A stretch of 64,000 nucleotides of DNA from contig JAEOAD010000015.1 of assembly GCA_036365145.1 (NCBI GenBank), forward strand, positions 15,307,501 to 15,371,500. The letters run 5' to 3'. The notes below the pieces were generated by a model. That model did no database searches and was not told where the DNA came from. It saw only the letters and a program-made list of their open reading frames with translations. Below are positions 11,909 to 21,955 of the stretch, one piece after another. Origin of the DNA: Orientallactaga sibirica (Eukaryota > Chordata > Mammalia > Rodentia > Dipodidae). Each line of letters opens with the position of its first letter. The stretch's first letter is position 1. Both the position numbers and the translations under genes were made by a program.

Positions 11909-12224
11909 TAACTTTCATCCTTTCATCCTCCTTTCATCCTTCCTAATTTCTTTCTTGCCTTTCTTTGTTTTTTTCTTTCTCTCTTTTGTTGAAAACATTC
12001 TCCGAATTCTACAGCAACTTCCTTACTAACAGCTAAGCAAACAAAACTGAACTGGGCAGGCCTGTCCTACCCCTAGGCAGCTCACAGTCTAGTCTTTTGT
12101 TTTGTAATGATCCCTAATTCCATGGGAACTAAACAAAAAGAAGACCTATATTCTGCATTTCCATTTGTTTTGGTATTACTCTTTTTTGCACCTCCCAGAG
12201 GCCAAACATCCTTCTAACTGGTCA

Positions 12225-12350
12225 TTGCAACCACCCTTGGAGGAGAATCATGTTCGTGTAAAATTAACCAAGACAAAGGTGCTTGTCCCCAGATGCACAG
12301 CAAAGAAGCCAAACTGGAGGCGAGACCCTCTGCTATCCTAAGGCCCGCTT
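12225..12350 (-). mobile_element. Possible MIR fragment
   Basis: ATGCACAGCAAAGAAGCCAA and GGAGGCGAGACCC resemble the complement of a MIR core. Weak. Confidence 0.35.
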
Positions 12351-12429
12351 TCTGTCTCTACCCATGGCTTTTCAGTGTCCACATCTCAGAGATGACTTTG
12401 AAAGATTTAAAGAAAACGTTGTCTTAAAA

Positions 12430-13224
12430 AAAAAAAAACTTAATTATACACTGACATTTCCACTCTTAACCCCTATTCCCATGAATGGTCACAGCCCCCT
12501 TCCCGGGGTAGAGGCCGAAGCTCTGGACCTCCCCTAGGCAGCCTCCTGCCGGGCTTGCCTGCTGTGCCCAGGGCCCAGCTGTTTCCAGCCAAGGTGAGGG
12601 CTTCCTCTTTAATGGTGTCGTTTACAAGTCAATAAAGCCAGGATGGAGCACCATTTCCGCTGCTGGCCCCACCTCCCTGGGCTCTGTTGTCTAACCTTGC
12701 AGTCTGGGTGCTGAGGGACTCATTCCCCATAATGACCCAGCTCTCCTACCAACTCAGAGCTGCCAGGCCATAAAGCATCCCTGCCCCCAGCCCCTCTGAG
12801 GGCAGAGTTCAAAGCTCTGGTTCCCTAGGACCCTAAAGTGTCAGGCCCTCCCTGCTTTATGGCTCCTGCCAGCAGGGTCTTATCACTGAACTGAGATAAA
12901 GGTTCCAGCTGGAGGCTTGGGGGCGAAAATGAAGACCCCCATGGGCTGGGACTCCTCCATCCCATCCTCTAAGTGGGAGGAAGATGGTCTTACTGAAACC
13001 TACTAAAATGACATTGTTCCTGGGTACTGGGTGTTACCAGCAGAGGCCACACCTCTTCTGGAGGGCAGGAAAGATCTAAGCACTCCCCAGCTTTAACAGC
13101 ATTCCTAGCCCCTCCCCCCAGGCCAAGGTGGTAATGAGGTGAGAGAGGATGGTGGCTTAATGGGCCTAAGGTCACAACAGCCCAGCAGTGGCAAAACAAG
13201 GTCAGGACCTGTTCAGACAGTCAA
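12430..13224. other. Low-copy, GC-moderate block without recent repeats
   Basis: No recent SINE, LINE or LTR. About 12775-12900 holds CATAAAGCATCC, CTTTATGGCTCC and TCTTATCACTGAACTGAGATAA (two opposed GATA cores). This could be an old regulatory element or only unique intergenic DNA. No convincing exon. Confidence 0.35.
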
Positions 13225-13300
13225 CCATCTAGTCCAGAAGCATTCCTGAGTACCTGTGGTGAGACTGGCTTCTGCTGGGGCCTGGAGGCTCACCAAGTGA
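13225..13300 (+). mobile_element. Possible L2 fragment
   Basis: CATTCCTGAGTACCTGTGGT followed by TGCTGGGGCCTGGAGG resembles the L2 'tt.ctgagtacctactatg' module. Confidence 0.35.
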
Positions 13301-13719
13301 CAGCAGAGAGTCAGTGGGAACTTGCTGTGAGCTAGAAGGCCTGGCATAGTACAGGCGAGCCCACAAGAGAGGGACATGGTGTCAGGGCCAGACCGTCAGC
13401 TCTCCTGACAAACACACTCATGGGTCCCACGTAGCTGGGTGTTCACTCCCCGTCCTCTCGCACACAGCTTTCTCCTGTGCAGTGGTCATAGCAAGAGGGA
13501 GCAGGAAGCCCAGTGGTGAAGAAGTCAGCAACTCCTCACCCAAGCAGACGAGGCAGGAGCCATATTCATTGTCCATGGACCCAGGCACCAGAGTGAGCAG
13601 AGAAAAGGAAGCACATGAATCCAAGGAGACAAGAAGCCAACCAGGCATGTTTGCCTTACATATGCCTGGGCACAAAGCTCTACAAATATGTGCTGCACCC
13701 ATAATCCAAACACTTGCTC

Positions 13720-13790
13720 TCTGTGTGACAGAATTACAATAAGATCTTTACTTTGAAGAGAAAAACTGGGGCTCAGGGAAGTTAACTACC
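13720..13790 (-). mobile_element. MIR fragment
   Basis: AACTGGGGCTCAGGGAAGTT and AACTACCTGC are the complement of the MIR core. Confidence 0.55.
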
Positions 13791-13992
13791 TGCATTAATT
13801 ACTTTTCTGAATGCTGTGACAAAATACCTGACCGGTGCAACTTAAAGAAAGGAGGGTTTGCTTTGGCTCCAGTGCCTCAGGGTGAACCCGTCAGGGAAGA
13901 TATGACAGGAGTATAAGGTAGCTGGTCATGTTAATGGGAAGTTGGGGTATCTTTGAGAGCAAGGGAACTTTTCTCAGTTCTCGGTTGGGCTG

Positions 13993-14345
13993 TGTTGCAG
14001 TCAGGTTCTCATTGCTGGTAGAAATCACCCAACCAAGAGCAGCTTGTGGAAAAAAAAAAAAAAGAGGTTTATTTTGGCTTACAGGCTCAAGGGGGAAGCT
14101 CCATGATGGCAGGGGAAAACAATGCAATGAGCAGAGGGTGGACATCACCCCCTGGCCAACATCAGGTGGACAATAGGAACAGGAGAGTGTGCCAATGGCA
14201 AGGGGAAACTGGCTACAACACCCATAAGCCTGCCTCCAACAATACACTGCCTCCAGGAGGCTTTAATTTCCAGTTGCCATCAGCTGGCGAGACCAGCATT
14301 CAGAACACCCAAGTTTATGGGGGACACCCGAATCAAACCACCACA
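13993..14345 (-). mobile_element. MaLR-type solo LTR with perfect 5-bp TSD
   Basis: Plus-strand ends are TGTTGCAGTC and ACCACCACA. On the minus strand the element starts TGTGGTGGTTTGATTC and carries AATAAACC near its 3' end. Flanked by GGCTG on both sides (13988-13992 and 14346-14350), as expected for integrase-mediated ERVL-class insertion. Same family as 39589, 50630, 52833 and 57263. No coding sequence. Confidence 0.85.
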
Positions 14346-14437
14346 GGCTGTTACTCAGGAGTTAGGGTGCTGGACATTCACAGCCACATAAAATGTCCAC
14401 TGAGTCAGTGGCCTCCAGGTTCTTGTCTTATAAATTT

Positions 14438-14647
14438 AAAAAATATATTCTTATTTACTTATTTGAGAGGGGGAGAGAGAGAGGCAGATAGAGAGAATGG
14501 GTGCACCAGGGCCTCCAGCAACTATAAACGAACTCCAGACACATGTGCTGCCTTGTGCATCTGGCTTACGTGGGTCCTGGGGAGTCAAACCTGGGTCCTT
14601 AGGCTTCACAGGCAAGCACCTTAACTGCTAAGCCATCTCTCTAGCCC
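14438..14647 (-). mobile_element. DIP SINE with TSD
   Basis: Minus-strand DIP ending CTCTCTAGCCC. TSD TTGTCTTATAAATTT (14423-14437) versus TTGTCTAATAAATTT (14648-14662), 14/15. Confidence 0.95.
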
Positions 14648-15091
14648 TTGTCTAATAAATTTTGATGAATGAAAGCCACAAACCATAGCGGGCGAAATTT
14701 GGAAAGCTTTTATTATAGAGATTATAGAGTTTAAGAGAAGGAAAGAAGGGCCCAGGAGACAGAGGGGTCCTGGAAATGGGAATTCTCGCCTGCGGAAGCT
14801 GATTGGGGTCCTTTCATGGGGATTTACCAGATGGGGGCTGAGCTAGTCAGTTCAGTCTTCATATCAGTTTGTCAGGAAAGGGGATAAACCTGTTTATATT
14901 CTTAGGAAAGGGACTTAGCCTTCTTGGAAGGGAGTGATTTTCTCTTCTGGGAGAGAAAGAGATAAGAGAAAACCCCACTCCCTGCTCAGGTTTCTGTCCT
15001 CCAGGAATGTGGAAGAGACCTAGGGGGAACCAGATCCCCCAGGCAGGCTCCAGGACAGCTCTTCTCCCACAGGATAAAGGACATTTCTCAT

Positions 15092-15258
15092 TTCTTTTGT
15101 TTGTTTGTTTTTTATTTTTTCAAGGTAGGATCTCACTCTAGCTCAGGCTGACCTGGAATTCACTCTGTAGTCCCAGGGTGGCCTTGAACTCACCACGATC
15201 CCCCTACCTCTGCCTCCCGAGTGCTGGGATTAAAGGCGTGTGCCACCATACCCGGCTT
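15092..15258 (-). mobile_element. B1 SINE with TSD
   Basis: Poly-T side on the left, then TCTCACTCTAGCTCAGG ... GTGCTGGGATTAAAGG. TSD GACATTTCTCAT at 15080-15091 and 15259-15270. Confidence 0.95.
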
Positions 15259-15528
15259 GACATTTCTCATCTTTAACCACTTTCACTTTACTTTTGGGGA
15301 CCCTGTTACCTGTAACTTGCCTCAGTAACAGTGCACCCATGATCCGGAAGCGGAGAGAGGAACTCTGACTCTCAGCTGGCTCTCACTCCAAGACGCCAGC
15401 CCATGGAATGGTGGCCCTCACATGCAGGGTGGGTCTTCCCGCCTCGACTGACCCAGTGTTGAAACTCCCTTGCAGAGGTGCCCAGGGGTTTGCCTCCTAG
15501 GGGATCCTAGACAATATCAACCATCACA

Positions 15529-16559
15529 GTACCTTTGTGTACTAGAAAAATAACCCTCTGAAGGTGGGTACAGCTGGGAGTGTGGCTATGAGCCGACTGC
15601 AGTGTGCGAAGATGCAGAAGCTCGCTGGGCACACAGTCCTCTAGGAAAGCTAGGGCTGATGCCAGTCCTGTCATCGGTGAGGCCACCCTGAGCTAGCAAG
15701 AGCAAGGTGCCTTTCCCACCTGGCACTGTGGGGGTTTGAGACCAGCAGGGGGTACTTGACAGCCTGGCACAAGTGTTCTTCCTGCCTGGCTCTGACCACA
15801 TGTGGGAGCGTTGCAGCCCTGGGGAAGCCCCATCCCTGCTTAAGGCTGAAGTGGCTCCTTGGGAGCTTGGTGCAGATTGAAGAGCAGATAGCTGTACTTG
15901 TGAGTCCAGCGCCTCAAGAGCAGAAGCTGGAGGATCTCCAGAGCCTGGATGTTTTCCTTCCTTCCTCACTTAGAGAACCGTCTCAGTGATTTGTTTCCTG
16001 TAGGGGTCTAATTCCAGTGCCAAGGCCCCATGCTTCAGGCCTGGGCTTTGTGGAGGACGAAGTCCAGACCTTTTCACAGCTAACTGAAGGCTCAGAGACA
16101 CCAGCGGGGAACTGGTCTAATCTGTTCTCTTGGTCACTAACCCTGGAGCTCCAGATCAAGGTACTGCCCGAGCCATTCAGAACCAACCCTGTGTCCATCC
16201 ATCCACCACTGTTCTCAGGCCCAGACTGCAGAACACCCATCTTCCCCAGGGGCCCACAGGTTCACAGCTGGGGGAGGAAAGGAAATCTATCCGCCCACAT
16301 ATTGCAAAGACTGGCGAGGCCACTTCAGCTGATGGCTGCTCTGCCCACGAGCGGGTCTATGAAAACAGCCTTTGTGCTCATCTCTCTAGAGGGCTTTGTG
16401 AGTGCTGTACCAGGAAAACACTTGCAAACAGCCTCAGAAGAGCCAGGAACCCATCAGACTGGTGGGGGAGGGGTCTTAAATTATCCACCTGCTTTAGAGC
16501 CCAGTATGGGGGCCTACACCATCCCGATAGCATGGCTAGCTTAGCGTAGAGAAATCTTG
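15529..16559. other. Low-copy sequence
   Basis: Several open frames up to 175 codons exist (for example plus strand 16017-16544), but none shows a recognisable domain and they overlap on both strands. No repeat recognised. Confidence 0.45.
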
Positions 16560-16725
16560 GGAATCCGTTGTTATAAAGTTACAAGCCAAGACCAACTCTG
16601 CTCTATGACCTTGAGCAAGTCCCGCCTCACCCCGCACCAACTTTACTATAAAACAGAGAGGACCACGGATATGTAGTCTGCAAGGGCCCTTTCAGAGATA
16701 GCTGCTGCCTACGATGTGATTCTGA
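16560..16725 (+). mobile_element. MIR fragment
   Basis: CTCTATGACCTTGAGCAAGT followed by ACTATAAAACAGAGAGGA resembles the MIR core. Confidence 0.55.
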
Positions 16726-17697
16726 GAATTAAAAAAATCCCTGCCTAATTCTCTGTGTGAACTAAAGGGAAATGTGTGTCTGTGAAAACACAGCTGTTAG
16801 TGGGAGAAGCTTCCTTTCAGAAGATGGCCGCAGGAGCCTCATCCACCCACAGGAAGCTCTGACAGAAAGACTCATGAAGTTGTTTTGCAAACAAAGTTCC
16901 TCTAATGAGGCATCATCCCCATGGTCCACGAGGAGAACTTTGGTCAACAGAATAAAGAACCTTCTGGAATAAGCAGGCCAAGAAGGTCCTGGCTATCCCT
17001 CTCACACTCCCACAGTATCTACCTACTCTGGGCTAAAACCTGTGCTGCCGCCTCTCCTGCCAGGTGGGCTTGCTCTAGGGTATTCTCATATACCAGTTTA
17101 CCAAGGACCTTGGAGAGATCACAGGACTATCCTTCAGGAGTGGGTTGAACAACAATGATCACCTCCATATTGACCAAATCATTAACTGAGGGTTGGAAAG
17201 GCGCACTCACTCGTTTCCAAGCCACAGGGCCAGGCAGTGGCAGTCTGTGGATTCCCATCTTCTCACCACGGCTCTGTGTCAGAAACGGAGGGTCCAAGAC
17301 CAAGAGGTTCGCATGTCTGGAGAACTTTGCCCCAAGGAAATGCTCTGCTAGCGTGTGTACTTGTAGACTAAAGCACCGGGTTCTTGGGTCTGTGACGCAA
17401 GACAAAGGCTTGGTTGCCTTTCTAAAGCCTTTGAAGTTTCTTCTTTCCAGTTCTTTCCTCTTGAATGTTTGCTGTGAGATTATGGTTTTGCAAATAGAGT
17501 CTTCTAAAAGGTATCTCTCCTACAGTCCCCTTAATCCTGCAGGTATTCCAGGCCCACACTTCACATGCTGTGGTTTCCAGCAAAACAGATGAGCACTTCC
17601 GTTGGCCTACAGTGATGGAGGACAAAGAGACTGGGAGCAAGACACAGCTTGGTTAGTTAGTACCCTTACATCACTGGGGACAAATAGTGGACTTTCT
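16726..17697. other. Low-copy sequence
   Basis: No repeat, RNA gene or credible exon seen. Confidence 0.45.
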
Positions 17698-17845
17698 GAG
17701 CCGGGCATGGGGGTGCACGCTTTTAATCCCAGCACTCGGGAGGGAGAGGTAGGAGGGTCACCTTCTGTTCAAGGCTACCCTGAAGTTACATAGTGAATTC
17801 CAGGTCAGTCTGAGCTAGAGTGAAACCCTACCTCAAAAACCAACA
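17698..17845 (+). mobile_element. B1 SINE
   Basis: AGCCGGGCATGGGGGTGCAC to CCCTACCTCAAAAACC. Short A tail. Confidence 0.92.
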
Positions 17846-18595
17846 TGTATATGTTGGAAAGTTCAGTGAAATTTTTGAGAGCCCCTGACCCATCCAGCCA
17901 TGGCTTGGGTGGGGCTTTTGACAGTGTGTGATTCCCTCTTCCTCACATTCCTTCCATGGTAGGACACAAGCAAGTTCATTCTGTGGCTTATGTTCTTCTC
18001 TCCATTATCCCCACCTTCAGACTCTAGGTCTCACTGGTGTTCAGTGCCATCAGCTTCCAGGTGAAGACCTTTGCCAAGCATGTTCCATTGACTGAGCTTC
18101 AGAGAGTCCAACTTGAAAGAGGACCAAGTTCTCCTTGTGGTGTGGGTGGGGGAGACACAGGGGTTTCAGGGGCTCTGTTGCAAAGCAAGCACCAGCCTTG
18201 TCTCAGGCCAGGTCACTGTTTGTCAGACCACATTGCCACAGGCCTGGCTGAGGAACGTCATGCAGTCTGACAAAAATGTATGAGATCTGACTGGAAAAAA
18301 ACAATTGTCTGTACAATACAGAATGAAACTACAAATTCAAAGTGGACAGATGTTTAGTTGAGTGACTGACAAGCATGTTACGTCACACTCCCCTTCCTTA
18401 ATTATCATTTGTGAACATGTTGTTGCACTAGAGAAGTGTTTGGAGGTTATCTGTTCTCGTCTTGTGTAAGTCCCCAATTAGAAAAAGAAAAAGACTTACT
18501 AATCAGTAATCAAATGACCCATCATCAATAATTTGAAAGACAGAATTGTAGAAATTCTCTTGAACTTTTTAAATAGTCTCTTAAAAAATTATTTA
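17846..18595. other. Low-copy sequence
   Basis: Nothing recognised. Confidence 0.4.
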
Positions 18596-18945
18596 TGTGT
18601 GTTATGTGTGAAAGTGTGTATGATGTGTGTGTGTATGGGGGTGTGTGCCATGATGTGTTTGTGGAGGTCAGAGGACAACCTCAGGGTGTCTGCCTGGCCT
18701 CTCCTTCTACCTTCGTTTTGAGATGTGTCTCTTGTTTTTCTGCTGCATGGTTGCTAATGGAGCTGACCCCCCACCCAAGCTTCCCAGTTCACCTCCCATT
18801 GCTACAGGCATACTGAGATCATAGACAGGCACAGACACATGCATAAAGTTTTGTGCCCAGCTATATGTGACTGCTGGGAAATTGAACTCCAACAGGCAGC
18901 CTTGCAAACAAATGCCTGTCACCACTGAGCCGTCTCCCTAGCCCC
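18596..18945 (-). mobile_element. B4-type (ID+B1) SINE
   Basis: TG-rich end, GGAGGTCAGAGGACAACCT, a decayed B1 middle, then CACTGAGCCGTCTCCCTAGC: the reverse order of a rodent B4 element. Confidence 0.8.
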
Positions 18946-19591
18946 CTCAATTTTTTCTAAGGAAAAAAAAATCAATTGTTCATGATGTAGAATATTGTAA
19001 CATTTGATATGACATTGGCGGGGTCTCCAAAAATACCAGTGCTGTCCCTAGAACAAGCCCACGTGGTAGGAGGAGCTGTGTCAGCACAGGTCCTAGCCCA
19101 GAGTAAGTGGATTCTGTGGAAGTGCCTGCAGAGATCATTAGAGTCCAGACTATCATCTAATCTGTTCTGAAATCTGGGGATAGACTCCCCTGATGCTTTG
19201 ACCAAGTGCATCCAGTGTTGCCCAACAAGCTGCCAGGACTCTCAGACACTGGCAAGCCAAGCATCAGGAGCCAAGTCCAAATGCTGGGCCAGCCTGTCTG
19301 TCCTCTTCCCCGGCCCTTCCAATCAACATGCATCCAGCTAATAAACCCTAGTTATCTACCCTGGGTTAATGTTCACCCCATGCAAACCATACTCTAGTTA
19401 AAGGTCACTCTAGTTGAAGGTCACACTAAAGTCAAAACATGAGAAAGGAAGCCTTAACCCTGGAGTCACTCAAAATTTTCTAGGAGAGTAATGTGGCTCC
19501 CAGGTGAATTTTGTTCACAATAAGCAGTGTTAACCTGGAACAGAGGGAACTCTGGGATTGGAACAGGACATGGAGAGCTATTTGCAGTTCT
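18946..19591. other. Low-copy sequence
   Basis: Nothing recognised. Confidence 0.4.
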
Positions 19592-19718
19592 AGTTGCTCT
19601 AGCCCAGGCTGACCTGGAATTAACTATGTAGTCTCAGGGTGGACTCGAACTCATGGCGATCCTCCTACCTCTGCCTCCCGAGTACTGGGATTAAAGGTGT
19701 GCGCCACCACGCCGGGCT
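19592..19718 (-). mobile_element. B1 SINE
   Basis: CTCTAGCCCAGGCTGACC to GTGCGCCACCACGCCGGGC. Lacks a clear poly-T end. Confidence 0.92.
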
Positions 19719-19724
19719 TTTTCA

Positions 19725-19830
19725 CATCCTTTTGAATTTCAGTCTCCATGACTGTAAAATGGGTTGATAATCTTTACATGGAACACTGTGAGGAGCAAAT
19801 AAAATGAGTTCTGCTAAGACTTTTAATGCC
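19725..19830 (+). mobile_element. MIR fragment
   Basis: TTTCAGTCTCCATGACTGTA, AAAATGGGTTGATAA and GTGAGGAGCAAATAAAATGA match the MIR core and 3' half. Confidence 0.65.
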
Positions 19831-20610
19831 TGAGGAACGGTAAGGAGGTTGAACCACCCTAATTCAAATTTACAGCTTCCATAATAATTCCAAAATCTGA
19901 AAGTTTTTGAGCACTGACATGGCACTACAAGTGGAAAATTCCACACCAGGAAATGTTGCTGCATGCACACAGTTATTTTAAAATATTGTAAGAAGAAAAT
20001 TGCCTACAGGCGAAGTGTATAAAGATGCATATGAAACAAACAAGTTTTGCTCTTGAACTCAGGTACTATCTACAAGATATCTTATGTATATGCAGACATT
20101 TCAGAATTGAGGGAAAAAAATCCAAAATCCAAAGCTCTTCCGGTTCCTTCATAAAAGAGATACTAAGCCTGCACGATGTAGCAATGTTTTGCATCATTTG
20201 GCCAAGAATTTTGTTTTTCTTTGATGTAACAATAAAGGACTCACACGTAAGATCGTGATGGCTTCAGTCAGCATTCAGCAGAAATATAGAGATTCAACTG
20301 TGATGAATGTTCTTTTCCAAGAATAGCCACATCAATGCATCCCATCCCAAATGCCACCCCAGGCACCACTCTCTGTGAGTTGATCACATTCTGTGTTTCT
20401 TCTCCTTGAGCCTGGATGGTACCTCATAACAGCCTCCAGCCATGGACTCCGATAGAACTGAGACCCAGTGACTTCAGTTTCCACCTGGCTCTGCCCACTG
20501 GAACACAGGCATCTGGAATTCTTAGCTGCTGTGGAAGAAAAGTCTGACTGCTCTAAACCTAGTGCTGGAGACCATGTTGACAGGCCCCATAGAGACTAAG
20601 AAGAAAAGAA
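19831..20610. other. Low-copy sequence
   Basis: Nothing recognised. Confidence 0.4.
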
Positions 20611-20710
20611 AATGTCGAGTGTGGTGATACTCAGCATTTGGGAGGCTGAGGCAAGATATTGAGAGTTCGAGGCCAGTCTGGTCTACACAGCAAAAGCCTA
20701 TCTCAAACAC
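20611..20710 (+). mobile_element. Old B1 SINE
   Basis: GAGTGTGGTGATACTCAGCA, TTTGGGAGGCTGAGGCAAG, GAGGCCAGTCTGGTC. Confidence 0.65.
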
Positions 20711-20711
20711 T

Positions 20712-20905
20712 GAATGACTAGGCATAGTGGCATATGGTTGTAACCCTAGCCACTAGAAGATGCATCTAGAAGGTGCATGGTCTAGAGGAGCTTCTCTCTT
20801 CCTCTGCCACATGGCTGGAGGCCACTCTTGGCCACACAGTAAGTTCCAGGCCTGCCTGGGCTACATGAACCATTATCTCAAAACCAAACCTAACCAAAAT
20901 AAAAA
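20712..20905 (+). mobile_element. Old B1 SINE with internal insert
   Basis: B1 ends (GGCATAGTGGCATATGG; AAGTTCCAGGCCTGCCTGGG) flank an unrelated segment at about 20770-20820. The insert resembles 22309-22350. Confidence 0.5.
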
Positions 20906-21059
20906 GATATAAAAACAGCCCCAGCTATATGCTCAGTCCTCTAGGTGGTTTCTAACCATAAAAAAGTGAAACTTGTCTTCCTTCATTCCTCCTTTCTTCC
21001 TTCTTTTCCTTCCTTCTCTCTGTCTGCCCTCTATCCTCCCTCTGTCCCTTCCTTTTCCA

Positions 21060-21140
21060 TCATATATTGCTATAAGTGCATATGTATGCCAAGCATGGAA
21101 CCAGGTTCTGGGGACATATCTGAAGGCTGATTCTGTCTGC
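21060..21140 (+). mobile_element. Possible L2 fragment
   Basis: TATGCCAAGCATGGAACCAG followed by GTTCTGGGGACATA resembles the L2 'gtgccaggcactgt..tgggga' module. Confidence 0.4.
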
Positions 21141-21179
21141 ATGTCTTGAAAACCACAAATGAAAGAAACATATCCTCAA

Positions 21180-21955
21180 GTAGCCTGCATACTGTGGGAG
21201 TAGCTGTGTGCTGTGGGAGTAGCCTGCATGCTGTGGGAGTCGCTCTGTGCTGTGGGAGTATCCTGCATGCTGTGGGAGTAGCTGTGTGCTGTGGGAGTAG
21301 CCTGCATGCTGTGGGAGTAGCTGTGTGCTGTGGGAGCTCTGTGCTACATGCTATGCTGTGCTGTGGGAGTAGCTGTGTGCTCTAGGAGTATCCTGCATGC
21401 TGTGGGAGTAGCTGTGTGCTGTGGGAGTAGCCTGCATGCTGTGGGAGTAGCTGTGTGCTGTGGGAGTCGCTCTGTGCTGTGGGTAGCTGGGAGGAGTATC
21501 CTGCATGCTATGGGATGCTGTGGGAGTAGCCTGCAGGCTGTGGGAGTAGCTGTGTGCTGTGGGAGTAGCCTGCATGCTGTGGGAGTAGCTCTGTGCTGTG
21601 GGAGTAGCCTGCATGCTGTGGGAGTAGCTCTGTGCTGTGGGAGTATCCTGCATGCTGTGGGAGTAGCTGTGTGCTGTGGGAGTAGCCTGCATGCTGTGGG
21701 AGTAGCTGTGTGCTGTGGGAGTCGCTCTGTGCTGTGGGAGTAGCCTGCATGCTGTGGGAGTAGCTGTGTGCTGTGGGAGTAGCTGTGTGCTGTGGGAGTA
21801 GCTGTGGGAGTAGCCTGCATGCTGTGGGAGTAGCTGTGTGCTGTGGGAGTCGCTCTGTGCTGTGGGAGTAGCCTGCATGCTGTGGGAGTAGCTCTGTGCT
21901 GTGGGAGTAGCTGTGTGCTGTGGGAGAAGCCTGCATGCCGTGGGAGTAGCTGCAT
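21180..21955 (+). repeat. Minisatellite, ~39-bp higher-order unit (19+20 bp)
   Basis: About 775 bases of tandem units. The basic monomers are TGTGTGCTGTGGGAGTAGC (19) and CTGCATGCTGTGGGAGTAGC (20), mostly alternating to give a 39-bp dimer, with TCTGTGC variants and a few short deletions and indels (around 21335-21375 and 21480-21520). Because 39 is divisible by three, long open frames occur on both strands (13-residue periodic peptides). These are a by-product of the repeat, not genes. The plus strand is G-rich with regular GTGGGAG. Confidence 0.97.

Larger units (their letters stand above)
14415..15290 (-). repeat. LTR-like repeat B, copy 2
   Basis: Shares ordered blocks with 9818-10440 (CTTGTCTTAT, TTTTATTATAG, AGTTTAAGAGAAGG, TCAGGAAAGGGGATAA). 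Interrupted by the DIP at 14438 and the B1 at 15092. Family not recognised. Confidence 0.5.
13791..15528 (-). mobile_element. Old MaLR-type LTR, broken by nested insertions
   Basis: The left end TGCATTAATTACTTTTCTGAA, with GCTGTGACAAAATACCTGAC and GGGTTTGCTTTGGCTCC, is the 3' part of a minus-strand MaLR LTR. The right end (ATCAACCATCACA, 15516-15528) is its 5' part, reading TGTGATGGTTGAT on the minus strand. Between them lie a younger LTR (13993-14345), LTR-like repeat B (14415-15290), a DIP and a B1. Confidence 0.6.

Noticed and set aside
11597..12029. Ser/Phe/Leu-rich open frames
   Set aside because: Translation of the (TTCC)n microsatellite.
13418..13742. Overlapping 94-, 86- and 62-codon frames on opposite strands
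   Set aside because: No domain, no conservation evidence, ordinary chance frames in GC-moderate DNA.
16017..16549. 175- and 139-codon overlapping plus-strand frames
   Set aside because: No recognisable domain, two frames overlap, and no splice or codon signal distinguishes one as coding.
21344..21955. 203-codon open frame on the minus strand (and similar on plus)
   Set aside because: Entirely within the 39-bp minisatellite; the frame stays open because the unit is divisible by three.
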